Of a DNA stretch of 64,000 nt, positions 39,176-47,263 are shown piece by piece. The stretch is from positions 434,001-498,000 of the forward strand of contig NZ_VTER01000006.1 in NCBI RefSeq assembly GCF_008180445.1, in the 5' to 3' direction. This DNA is from Bacillus_AB infantis_B (GTDB lineage Bacteria > Bacillota > Bacilli > Bacillales > Cytobacillaceae). Under the pieces are notes generated by a model that saw only the letters and a program-made list of their open reading frames with translations, did not search any database and was not told the origin of the DNA. Position numbers and translations under genes: made by a program. Numbering within the stretch: the first letter of the stretch is position 1; each line of letters begins with the position of its first letter.

Positions 39176-41884
39176 TTAGTTTTTCAGTCTTTCGCGCAGA
39201 ACCATCTGCAGGATGCCGCCATGGCGGTAGTAGTCGATTTCAACTTCAGAGTCGAAGCGGACAAGCACTTCAAAAGTAAGCCTGTTGCCATCTTCGTCTG
39301 TTGCTGTAACTTTTACGAAATCGCGAGGCCTTACATTTTCATCGATCTGTACATCGAATGTTTCCTTGCCAGTCAGGCCAAGGACCTCTGCATTTTCCCC
39401 TGCTTTGAATTGAAGCGGAAGGACACCCATAAGAACAAGGTTGGAACGGTGGATACGCTCATAGCTCTCGGCAATGACTGTCTTGATGCCCAGAAGGTTT
39501 GTACCTTTGGCAGCCCAGTCACGGGAAGAGCCCATTCCATAGTCCTTGCCTGCAAGAACGGCAAGGCCGGTTCCATCTTCTTTGTACTTCATGCAAGCAT
39601 CATAGATGCTTGTCACTTCACCGGTAGGCCAGTAAGTCGTGAAGCCGCCTTCAGTGCCAGGGGCAACCTGGTTGCGGATGCGGATGTTCGCAAATGTTCC
39701 ACGCATCATCACTTCATGGTTACCGCGGCGTGAGCCATAAGAGTTGAAATCGCGCGGCTCAACGCCATTCTCGCGCAGATATCTTCCTGCTGGAGTATCC
39801 TTGCCGATTGCGCCTGCAGGTGAGATATGGTCAGTTGTAACAGAGTCGCCGAATTTGCCGACTACACGGAGTCCGTTAAGCGGCTTGACTTCATCCGCAT
39901 TTGGCGTAAGCCCTTCAAAGAACGGCGGGTTTTGGATGTAAGTTGAGTTCTCATCGAAAGAATACAGCGGTTCATTGCTGGTCTGGATTTCATTCCAGCG
40001 CTCGTTGTCACTGAATACATGCTCATATTCTTTCTTGAACAGCTCAGGTGTTACAGTCCTGCTGACAACCTCGTTGACTTCAGCAGTAGATGGCCAGATA
40101 TCCTTGAAGAATACATCGTTGCCATCTTTGTCTTTTCCGAGTGATTCATTCTGAAGGTCAATATCGACAGTTCCAGCCAGTGCATAAGCGACTACAAGCG
40201 GCGGTGAAGCCAGGTAGTTTCCTTTTACAAGCGGGTGGATACGGCCTTCAAAGTTTCTGTTCCCTGAAAGGACGGAAGTAACAAGAAGATCGCTGTCAGC
40301 TACTGCCTTCTCGATTTCCTCTCTCAGCGGCCCGGAGTTTCCGATACAGGTTGTGCAGCCGTAACCGACCAGGTTGAAACCGATCTGCTCAAGGTATGGA
40401 AGCAATCCGGAATCACGCAGATAGCCTGTAACAACCTTAGATCCAGGTGCAAGAGAAGTTTTTACATATTTAGGCACTTCAAGGCCAAGCTCGACCGCTT
40501 TCTTAGCTACCAGGCCGGCGCCTACAAGCACATATGGATTTGAAGTGTTTGTACAGCTGGTGATCGCAGCAATGGCGATAGCACCTGTTTTCATTTTTGT
40601 TGAATCTCCATTATGGAAATCAACTGTCACTTCTTTATTGATCTCTTTCTTGCTTAAACCGAAGCCCTGGTTCCCTTGAGGAGCGGTAAGCGCCTGATTG
40701 AATTCTTCTTTCATGGCAGAAAGAGGGATCAGATCCTGCGGGCGTTTAGGACCGGAAAGGTTTGCTTCGATTTCAGCGAGATTGATCTCAACTACTTCAG
40801 TGTATACCGGTTCAAGGGAAGGATCGAAGAACAACCCATTCTCTCTGCAGTACTTTTCAACAAGCTTGATCTGCTCTTCAGATCTGCCTGTCAGACGCAT
40901 GTAATTAAGTGATTCTGAATCAACCGGGAAGAATCCGCAGGTTGCACCATATTCAGGAGCCATGTTGGCAATTGTCGCACGGTCAGCTAGCGGCAGTGCC
41001 GTTACACCTGATCCGAAGAACTCGACGAATTTGCCGACAACGCCCTGCTGGCGAAGAACCTGTGTCACCTTAAGCGCAAGGTCTGTTGCTGTAGCTCCGT
41101 TAGGAAGCTCACCAGTCAGCTTTACCCCTACTACTTCAGGCACAGGGAAATACGAAGGCTGGCCGAGCATTCCTGCTTCAGCTTCAATTCCGCCTACACC
41201 CCAGCCAAGTACGCCGATTCCGTTGATCATGGTTGTATGGGAATCTGTACCTACAAGTGAATCAGGGAAAGCTTCAAAATCGCCATCCGGCGTTTCCACT
41301 GCATGAACCACGTTTGCAAGGAATTCCAGGTTAACCTGGTGAACGATCCCGGTTGCCGGCGGAACAGCACGGTAGTTGTCAAATGCTTTCTGTGCCCAGC
41401 TAAGGAACTGATAACGCTCGGCATTACGTTCAAATTCAAGAACCATATTTGCTTCCAGGGAATCTGGAGTGCCGTACTTATCAACCTGTACAGAGTGGTC
41501 GATAACCAGGTCAACGGGTTTTTCCGGGTTGATTCTGTCCGGATCTCCGCCCATGTCAGCCATTGCTTTCCTTAATGAAGCAAGGTCAACAACCGCAGGA
41601 ACGCCTGTAAAATCCTGAAGGATGACACGTGAAGGCTTGAAAGGAACGTCTACTTCCTTCACTTGGTCAGATCCCCATTTTGCCAGGTTCTCTACATGCT
41701 CTTGTGTAATAACGCGTCCGTCAAACTGGCGCAGGACAGACTCAAGCAAAACTTTAATGGAATAAGGCAACCTTGATACGCTGCCGATTCCTGCTTCTTC
41801 CAAAGCTGCTAATTGATAGTAATGATAGCGTTTACCGTCTAGTTCAAATGATTTCCTAGAATTAAAAACATCATTTTTAGACAT
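39176..41884 (-). CDS. citB: Aconitate hydratase
   Basis: 902-aa TCA cycle enzyme with a 4Fe-4S cluster, matching AcnA/IRP-type length. Cluster cysteines are in AITSCTNTSNP and GYGCTTCIGNSGP; NLVLMGVLPLQF and GMGSSRDWAAKG carry substrate residues. In Bacillus it also binds RNA when the cluster is lost. AGAGGGGG precedes the ATG. CcpC-type dyads lie 150-165 bases upstream, and the divergent sspO follows, as in B. subtilis. Confidence 0.98.
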   Translation of the reverse strand: MSKNDVFNSRKSFELDGKRYHYYQLAALEEAGIGSVSRLPYSIKVLLESVLRQFDGRVITQEHVENLAKWGSDQVKEVDVPFKPSRVILQDFTGVPAVVDLASLRKAMADMGGDPDRINPEKPVDLVIDHSVQVDKYGTPDSLEANMVLEFERNAERYQFLSWAQKAFDNYRAVPPATGIVHQVNLEFLANVVHAVETPDGDFEAFPDSLVGTDSHTTMINGIGVLGWGVGGIEAEAGMLGQPSYFPVPEVVGVKLTGELPNGATATDLALKVTQVLRQQGVVGKFVEFFGSGVTALPLADRATIANMAPEYGATCGFFPVDSESLNYMRLTGRSEEQIKLVEKYCRENGLFFDPSLEPVYTEVVEINLAEIEANLSGPKRPQDLIPLSAMKEEFNQALTAPQGNQGFGLSKKEINKEVTVDFHNGDSTKMKTGAIAIAAITSCTNTSNPYVLVGAGLVAKKAVELGLEVPKYVKTSLAPGSKVVTGYLRDSGLLPYLEQIGFNLVGYGCTTCIGNSGPLREEIEKAVADSDLLVTSVLSGNRNFEGRIHPLVKGNYLASPPLVVAYALAGTVDIDLQNESLGKDKDGNDVFFKDIWPSTAEVNEVVSRTVTPELFKKEYEHVFSDNERWNEIQTSNEPLYSFDENSTYIQNPPFFEGLTPNADEVKPLNGLRVVGKFGDSVTTDHISPAGAIGKDTPAGRYLRENGVEPRDFNSYGSRRGNHEVMMRGTFANIRIRNQVAPGTEGGFTTYWPTGEVTSIYDACMKYKEDGTGLAVLAGKDYGMGSSRDWAAKGTNLLGIKTVIAESYERIHRSNLVLMGVLPLQFKAGENAEVLGLTGKETFDVQIDENVRPRDFVKVTATDEDGNRLTFEVLVRFDSEVEIDYYRHGGILQMVLRERLKN

Positions 41885-42009
41885 ATGTATTACCCCCTCT
41901 AATGATAATCATATACCAAAATTATAATAATTGTCGAAAAGTTTGAATTGTCATTTTCATCGCCACTTTTCTCACAATTCTTATCTTAATACAACCTTTT
42001 ATATAAGTA

Positions 42010-42049
42010 AATAACAAGAAAGTTATTGTTTTTGATAAGTTTTACTTAT
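42010..42049. promoter_or_regulatory. CcpC-type dyads upstream of citB
   Basis: ATAAGTTTTACTTAT (42035-42049) fits the ATAA-N7-TTAT box of the citrate-responsive regulator CcpC, and AATAAC-AAGAAA-GTTATT (42011-42028) forms a second dyad. The rest of the 41885-42215 gap is AT-rich promoter sequence. Confidence 0.6.
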
Positions 42050-42215
42050 TATATTTTCGATTGCATTATCTTCCGGCTGGATTGGACAGCTAACAGAGTC
42101 AATTTCTATATACCTTTTTGGAGAATTTTAAAACAATCATTATTGCAAAAAAGCAATTTTTTACCGAATGAGGGTCGGTGTACAGGCGAAAGATAAGGAG
42201 GCGGAGGTGAGAATA

Positions 42216-42365
42216 TTGGCGAAAAGAAAGGCAAATCATGTGCGGCCAGGCATGAACGCAGCTAAAAGCCAGGGGCAGGGCGCCGGGTTTAATGAGGAAT
42301 TTTCAAACGAGCCATTGACAGAAGCCCAGAAACAAAACAATAAAAAACGCAAGAAAAACCAGTAA
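42216..42365 (+). CDS. sspO: Small acid-soluble spore protein O
   Basis: 49-aa spore protein: (M)AKRKANHVRPGMNAAKSQG, then QGAGFNEEFSNEPLTEAQ and a Lys/Asn-rich tail. It matches SspO (CotK). The TTG at 42216 was chosen because GGAGGTGAG lies 5 bases upstream; a longer frame from 42168 is not supported. Divergent from citB, as in B. subtilis. Confidence 0.95.
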   Translation: MAKRKANHVRPGMNAAKSQGQGAGFNEEFSNEPLTEAQKQNNKKRKKNQ

Positions 42366-42405
42366 TAGCTTCTATGGGGTCATGCCCCCTCTGATAGCAG
42401 GACAT

Positions 42406-42432
42406 AAAAAAACCCCTGAAACAGGGGTTTTT
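42406..42432. terminator. Bidirectional terminator between sspO and the small coiled-coil gene
   Basis: AAAAACCCCTG-AAA-CAGGGGTTTTT, perfect stem with A and T tails. Confidence 0.95.
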
Positions 42433-42440
42433 ACATTTTA

Positions 42441-42701
42441 TCATTCCGACGTATTAACTTCCTGGATGATCCTCGATAAATCGCGCTGAAATTGCTCGAG
42501 CTGGCCACGCTGATGTTCACTCGCTGTTTCAAGGGCATTTTCGATTTGCGCAAATGCTTCATTGACCTCATTTTCCAGATGCTTCAGCTGATGCCCGTAG
42601 CTTGCACTGTCATTCACGATTTCATTATATAAGCCGCTGGCTTCGGCGAAGCCTTGCTCTGCCGCCTGGAAAGCCTGCTGTTTGTCTTTATGGTATGGCA
42701 T
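42441..42701 (-). CDS. Small coiled-coil protein, unknown
   Basis: 86 aa, almost entirely helical, with heptad-like spacing (LKHLENEVNEAFAQIENAL, then QLEQFQRDLSRIIQEV). No signal peptide. I do not recognise the family. The ATG at 42701 (MPYHKDKQQ) was chosen because GGAGTG lies 6 bases upstream. It sits between two spore protein genes on the opposite strand, so expression in sporulation is possible but not shown. Confidence 0.7.
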   Translation of the reverse strand: MPYHKDKQQAFQAAEQGFAEASGLYNEIVNDSASYGHQLKHLENEVNEAFAQIENALETASEHQRGQLEQFQRDLSRIIQEVNTSE

Positions 42702-42811
42702 GTTTTCACTCCTGTTAATCAAGATGTAGTGTTAAATTGTGCAGTCGGCCGGGAAAATATTCGGTATAAAAACAACTGCAAAAAACATCCTAATGTTAGG
42801 AGGGATGCTAA

Positions 42812-42955
42812 ATGAACAAAAACGACAGCAAAGACATGCACAAAAATGCGCCAAAAGGAAATAACCCTGGTCAGCCTGAACCTTTAAGCGGCTCCAAGAA
42901 AGTAAAAAACCGCAACCATACAAGACAAAAACATAATTCAGGGCACGATATGTAA
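42812..42955 (+). CDS. sspP: Small acid-soluble spore protein P
   Basis: 47-aa spore protein: MNKNDSKDMHKNAPKGNNPG, QPEPLSGSKKVKNRNHTRQ, KHNSGHDM-stop. This matches SspP (CotL) nearly throughout. TAGGAGGG precedes the ATG. In B. subtilis sspO and sspP are adjacent; here the opposite-strand coiled-coil gene lies between them. Confidence 0.95.
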   Translation: MNKNDSKDMHKNAPKGNNPGQPEPLSGSKKVKNRNHTRQKHNSGHDM

Positions 42956-42968
42956 TGGTCCTGCAGAA

Positions 42969-43002
42969 GAAGGCCTGTCCCTACTCGGGAGACAGGCCTT
43001 TT
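42969..43002 (+). terminator. Terminator of sspP, overlapping the selA 3' end
   Basis: AAGGCCTGTC ... GACAGGCCTTTT stem, T tail on the plus strand. It overlaps the last codons of selA and may serve both genes. Confidence 0.85.
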
Positions 43003-44405
43003 GCAATCCTGCCCAGGCAGGCAGCAATGATATCTGCTTCTTCTTCCGAAACGGTCCGAAGATCGAATATCGTTTCTTCCTGGCGTATTCTTGCAATGAC
43101 CGGCGTTCCCTCATGCTCCCTTAGCCTGACAGCCAGATCATCAGCTGAAATGCCGGGCATTCTGATTGCTGCGGCATAGGTCGGCAGCTCCACATCCGGC
43201 ATTGTGCCCCCGCCGACCATGCTGGTGCTTTCCATCACCTTCACTTCAGAGCCGGGACACAGCAGACGAACAGCTTCGGCAAATGCTTCTGCCCTCTTCT
43301 TAAGGTCCTCCTTGCCGGCTAGCATATCGCGGATGACAGGAATCTCCATTAATGCTTTCTCATTTTTTACATATGCAGAAAGCGTCGCTTCCAAAGCCGC
43401 CAAGGTCATCTTATCCACTCTTAGCACTCTTGCCAGCTGATGCTTCTTCAGCTTATCGATTAAATCTTTCCGTCCTGCGATGATTCCTGCCTGGGGCCCT
43501 CCGAGCAGCTTATCACCGCTGAAACTCACAATGCTCGCACCGGCTTTCAGCACCTCGCTTACCACAGGTTCTTCCCCTATCCCGTGCTTGCTGTAATCAT
43601 ACAGAACCCCGCTGCCAAGATCTTCGTAATAAATCAGCCCGCTTTTTGAAGCTTCTTCTGCCAGTTCACTGGCAGAGACACTTTTAGTAAAGCCCATGAT
43701 CTTGAAGTTGCTCGTATGCACCTTCATCAGCATCGCGGTTGCCTCAGTCACTGCTTCCTGATAATCCCGGAGGTGGGTTTTATTCGTTGTTCCCACTTCT
43801 ACCAGCCTGGCCCCTGATTCCTCCATGATGGATGAAATCCGAAAAGAACCGCCAATTTCAACAAGCTCCCCCCGTGAAACAATGACCTCGCTGTCAGAAG
43901 CCAATGCCCTCAGAACGAGGAATACGGCAGCCGCATTATTATTGACGATCATCGCCGCTTCTGCACCCGTAATATCCTTTATCAAACCTTCCACGAGGTC
44001 ATGGCGGGACCCCCTGCTGCCTTTTTCCAAATTGTATTCTAGATTGGAATAATTCCTGGCAATGCTGGCCATATGTTCAACAGCAGTCTCTGAAAGCCTT
44101 GCCCTTCCCAGATTGGTGTGAAGAATGGTGCCTGTTGCATTGATCACTTTTTGTAAGGCAAAGCTGTATTTTTGCTCAGCGGCAGCTTCTATATCATTAA
44201 ATAAACCGGCCAGGAATTCCCTGCTTCCCGGTTCAGGGCCGCTGTACCTCCCTGAGAGAATCGCCTGTCTTACTGAGTCAAGCGCCATCTTGATCAGCTC
44301 GGCAAAACGTGCGGGCTCAAGCCCCAGCCTTTCCTGCAGGCTGAGCGCCCTTTCATCCCTCTGCAGCTCATGTACAGGTGGGATCTGTCTGAGAATATTG
44401 TTCAC
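42981..44405 (-). CDS. selA: L-seryl-tRNA(Sec) selenium transferase
   Basis: 474-aa PLP enzyme that converts Ser-tRNA(Sec) to Sec-tRNA(Sec) with selenophosphate. NATGTILHTNLGRA near residue 88 and VSFSGDKLLGGPQAG with the PLP Lys at about 298 are diagnostic. GTG start with GGAGG upstream. selB and the Sec tRNA gene, often next to selA, are not found on either side. Together with selD and two further UGA genes in the window it shows an active Sec pathway. Confidence 0.96.
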   Translation of the reverse strand: MNNILRQIPPVHELQRDERALSLQERLGLEPARFAELIKMALDSVRQAILSGRYSGPEPGSREFLAGLFNDIEAAAEQKYSFALQKVINATGTILHTNLGRARLSETAVEHMASIARNYSNLEYNLEKGSRGSRHDLVEGLIKDITGAEAAMIVNNNAAAVFLVLRALASDSEVIVSRGELVEIGGSFRISSIMEESGARLVEVGTTNKTHLRDYQEAVTEATAMLMKVHTSNFKIMGFTKSVSASELAEEASKSGLIYYEDLGSGVLYDYSKHGIGEEPVVSEVLKAGASIVSFSGDKLLGGPQAGIIAGRKDLIDKLKKHQLARVLRVDKMTLAALEATLSAYVKNEKALMEIPVIRDMLAGKEDLKKRAEAFAEAVRLLCPGSEVKVMESTSMVGGGTMPDVELPTYAAAIRMPGISADDLAVRLREHEGTPVIARIRQEETIFDLRTVSEEEADIIAACLGRIAKGLSPE

Positions 44406-44501
44406 TTTTGTAATCCTCCAGCATATTAATTAGAAGTATTATACCATTTTCACCCTGTGCGGTTCTAATGAATATACTGGTCGCAACAAGGGGGCATTAT
44501 T

Positions 44502-44873
44502 ATGGGAAGAAACAGCGAAGACAATCCATTCAAGGAAATGGAAAAATGGCTGGAGCATTTCTTTCTTGATCCGCTGACATCTTATCTTGATCAGTCGGCT
44601 TTCCGGATCGACATTTTTGAGACAGATGCGGAATATATTGTGGAAGCTCTGCTGACAGATTACACAGCGGCGATGCTTTCTGTTATATTAAACGGCCATG
44701 AGCTGATCATCAGGGCTGAGAAAGATAAGGAAACAGTCAGCCGGGAGGTCGATTTTCCATTTCTTTTAACAGACAAACAGGTCACCTCCCGTTTTTCATG
44801 CGGCATACTGGAAATTTTCATTTCAAAGACCAGTAAAGGATCCGGCAAAAATCGCAGGGTGCCTATACAATAA
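44502..44873 (+). CDS. Hsp20/alpha-crystallin family protein
   Basis: 123 aa with one alpha-crystallin domain: FRIDIFETDAEYIVEALL opens the sandwich, and FSCGILEIFISK is the typical last strand (the LxIxI-like region). Shorter than many Hsp20 proteins and similar to spore-associated small Hsps. AAGGGGG precedes the ATG. Monocistronic, between selA and the convergent SelW-like gene. Confidence 0.8.
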   Translation: MGRNSEDNPFKEMEKWLEHFFLDPLTSYLDQSAFRIDIFETDAEYIVEALLTDYTAAMLSVILNGHELIIRAEKDKETVSREVDFPFLLTDKQVTSRFSCGILEIFISKTSKGSGKNRRVPIQ

Positions 44874-44901
44874 CCGTCATTTGGAAGTTAACATTAACGT
44901 A

Positions 44902-44929
44902 AGCCCCGCTTCAAAAGAAGGCGGGGCTG
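44902..44929. terminator. Hairpin between the Hsp20 and SelW-like genes
   Basis: AGCCCCGC ... GCGGGGCT stem with an 11-base loop; T-rich sequence is only moderate on either side. Confidence 0.65.
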
Positions 44930-44938
44930 TTTCTATCG

Positions 44939-45172
44939 TCATTTCATTTTATCAATGATTTCCTGGCTTTTTGGAAAGACGCCTGTCTCAAGCTTTGAAT
45001 AGATTTTGCTTCCATTCACCGTCACTTCAAAGGCGCCGCCTGAACTGGGAACCAGCTCCATTTTACCTATTTCAGACCGGAAATGATTAAAAAGGTCCTC
45101 CGCGAAACTCGCGGCTTTTGGTGCGTAGTTTCACATCATGCAGAATTCAACCTTCACTTCATAATTTGCCAT
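44939..45172 (-). CDS. SelW-like (Rdx family) selenoprotein, in-frame UGA
   Basis: 77-aa thioredoxin-fold protein: MANYEVKVEFCMM-U-NYAPKA near the N-terminus, then FAEDLFNHFRSEIGKMELVP, SSGGAFEVTVNGSKIYSKLE and TGVFPKSQEIIDKMK. The Sec is codon 14 (TGA at 45133-45131) in a CxxU redox motif, as in the SelW/SelT/Rdx12 family. A perfect 6-bp hairpin follows the UGA. The gene also ends in TGA (44941-44939), so the same codon means Sec and stop in one message. Normal ORF calling misses it. GAGGAAAATTG lies upstream of the ATG. It is likely a small redox protein. Confidence 0.93.
45100..45114 (-). promoter_or_regulatory. Candidate bSECIS hairpin in the SelW-like gene
   Basis: CCGCGA-GTT-TCGCGG on the minus strand, perfect 6-bp stem. 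The loop G is the 23rd base after the UGA. Confidence 0.7.
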
Positions 45173-45474
45173 CAATTTTCCTCCTCTCCCGCCAAGTTTG
45201 TTTTTATTGTAGTACAAGCACACCAGAGCCTGCAACCGTGCTGTCTTCTCTTACTTTCAAGTTTATAAATTGGAATTGACTCATTTTATAAACAGTGTAC
45301 TCCTTTTCGAAACCCGCTGCTGCCAGATTCAATTCATCACGATTAATAATGGCCAAATAGACAGCAGGCAGTATGAGATCTAATATTAGACAGCATGTTA
45401 AAATAACTATAAGGGCCAGCCCAATACAGTATAAATTTAAGTTTTTTTACTCTAATATAGAAGGTGAAATCGAC

Positions 45475-46215
45475 ATGAATATTGAACGCTATCTGGCCAG
45501 GATACAGGCAGATAAAAAGGAGCCTGGACTTGAAGCGCTGGCACAGCTGCAAAAAAGTCATATGAAAAGCATACCTTTTGAAAATCTGGATGTCATCAGG
45601 AAGGTCCCGATCAGATTGGACACTGATCAATTTTATAAAAAAGTGGTGGAAAACGGCCGGGGCGGTTTTTGCTATGAGCTGAACGGCCTTTTCCAAACCT
45701 TTCTCTCAGCGATGGGCTACAGCTCTGCCCTCATCTCGTGTACAGTCAAAACACCGGGCGGATGGGCCAAGGAAAACAGCCATGCTGCCATACTGGTCTA
45801 TCTTGACCAGCCCTATTTGACGGACGTAGGCTTCGGAGACTCAGCAAGACAGCCCATCCCGCTTGATGGCACTATAAAAGAGGATGAGAGCGGAAAATAT
45901 AAAGTCAGGGATCTGGGAGACGGCTGCTACGATTTGATGCACTATGCAAGCGGGGAATGGCAGATTAAGTACCGGTTTTCTGAGGAAAAAAGAAGCCTTG
46001 GTTTCTTCGAGGATTCCTGCACCTTTAACCAGACATCAGCAGAATCGCCATTCACCAAAGATGATATCATCACAATCGCTAATGAGAACGGGAGAATCAC
46101 GCTTTCAGGGCATTCCCTGATAAAAACAGAGAACGGGGAAAAAATTAAAACTGAATTAGACAAGAGTTCAAAAATAGAGGCGCTAAAAAAGTTCTTTGGA
46201 ATAACTGCGGAATAA
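45475..46215 (+). CDS. Arylamine N-acetyltransferase
   Basis: 246-aa enzyme acetylating arylamines with acetyl-CoA. The catalytic triad is visible: Cys in RGGFCYELNG (about 66), His in NSHAAI (about 103) and Asp in LTDVGFGDS (about 118). The ATG at 45475 was chosen because AGAAGGTG lies upstream and it gives the usual NAT start; the longer frame back to 45373 has no ribosome site. The 45173-45474 gap shows no other gene, only promoter-like sequence. Confidence 0.92.
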   Translation: MNIERYLARIQADKKEPGLEALAQLQKSHMKSIPFENLDVIRKVPIRLDTDQFYKKVVENGRGGFCYELNGLFQTFLSAMGYSSALISCTVKTPGGWAKENSHAAILVYLDQPYLTDVGFGDSARQPIPLDGTIKEDESGKYKVRDLGDGCYDLMHYASGEWQIKYRFSEEKRSLGFFEDSCTFNQTSAESPFTKDDIITIANENGRITLSGHSLIKTENGEKIKTELDKSSKIEALKKFFGITAE

Positions 46216-46226
46216 TCGCTTTATAT

Positions 46227-46266
46227 AAAAAAGCTGGCAGAGAGTGTCTCCTGCCAGCTTTTTTAA
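46227..46266. terminator. Bidirectional terminator between NAT and tdh genes
   Basis: AAAAAAGCTGGCAG ... CTGCCAGCTTTTTT, perfect stem with both tails. Confidence 0.95.
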
Positions 46267-46268
46267 AA

Positions 46269-47216
46269 TCAAACTGTTGTTACTTTCAGCTTTTCAAGCA
46301 TATCTGCCGTCATTTTAGCAAGATTGTATTCAGCCTTAAAACCCCATTCTTCTTTTGCTGCTGTGCAATCGATAGAATTGGGCCAGCTGTCTGCAATCGC
46401 CTGGCGGACAGGATCCACTTCATAGCTGAGCTCAAATGAAGGAATATGCTGACGGATAGCTTCAGCAATCTCTTCAGGCTCAAAGCTCATTGCCGCAACA
46501 TTGAATGAGTTGCGGTGTTTGAGCCGTCCTGCATCAGCTTCCATTAAATTGATGATCGCATCAAGGGCATCCGGCATATACATCATATCCATATAAGTCC
46601 CTTTGTCGATATAGGAAGTGTACTTGCCTTCTTCAATCGCTTTATAATAGATTTCTACAGCATAGTCGGTAGTTCCGCCGCCTGGAGGAGTCACATATGA
46701 AATCAGGCCGGGGAAGCGCAAGCCTCTCGTATCCAGGCCGAATTTGTGAAAATAATAATCGCAAAGGAGCTCGCCGGCAACTTTATTGACCCCGTACATA
46801 GTCGTTGGACGCTGAATGGTATCCTGCGGAGTGGAATCCTTAGGCGTAGTTGGACCGAAAGCGCCGATTGAGCTAGGCGTAAAGAACTGGCTGTTCAGTT
46901 CCCGTGCAGCTTCCAGTGCATTCATGAGGCCGCCCATATTAAGGTTCCAAGCAAAAACCGGATTTGCCTCAGCCGTCGCAGACAGCAAGGCTGCCATATG
47001 GATGACTGTATCCGCATTATGCTTCTTTGCGGTATCAAACATAGATTTAGCATCTGTAACATCCACGATTTCAAAAGGGCCGGACTGGGCAGCCTCAGAA
47101 TCATTCCTCCGGATATCTGTTGCAATGACATTATCGGTACCATATATGTTTCTAAGCTTGACAGTCAGCTCTGAACCGATCTGGCCAAGAGCACCTGTAA
47201 TAAAGATCTTTTTCAT
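46269..47216 (-). CDS. L-threonine 3-dehydrogenase, SDR (epimerase-like) type
   Basis: 315-aa NAD-dependent oxidoreductase. The nucleotide loop is TGALGQIGSELTVKL at the N-terminus and the catalytic YGVNKVAGEL (Y-x3-K) is near residue 142. It oxidises threonine to 2-amino-3-ketobutyrate, which the upstream kbl product cleaves to glycine and acetyl-CoA. It starts 47 bases after kbl on the same strand. GGTGGAGG precedes the ATG. The zinc-type Tdh of B. subtilis is a different family. Confidence 0.92.
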   Translation of the reverse strand: MKKIFITGALGQIGSELTVKLRNIYGTDNVIATDIRRNDSEAAQSGPFEIVDVTDAKSMFDTAKKHNADTVIHMAALLSATAEANPVFAWNLNMGGLMNALEAARELNSQFFTPSSIGAFGPTTPKDSTPQDTIQRPTTMYGVNKVAGELLCDYYFHKFGLDTRGLRFPGLISYVTPPGGGTTDYAVEIYYKAIEEGKYTSYIDKGTYMDMMYMPDALDAIINLMEADAGRLKHRNSFNVAAMSFEPEEIAEAIRQHIPSFELSYEVDPVRQAIADSWPNSIDCTAAKEEWGFKAEYNLAKMTADMLEKLKVTTV

Positions 47217-47263
47217 CGTTTTCCTCCACCTGAATCCGTCGTTTCATATCTATATTTTGAATC

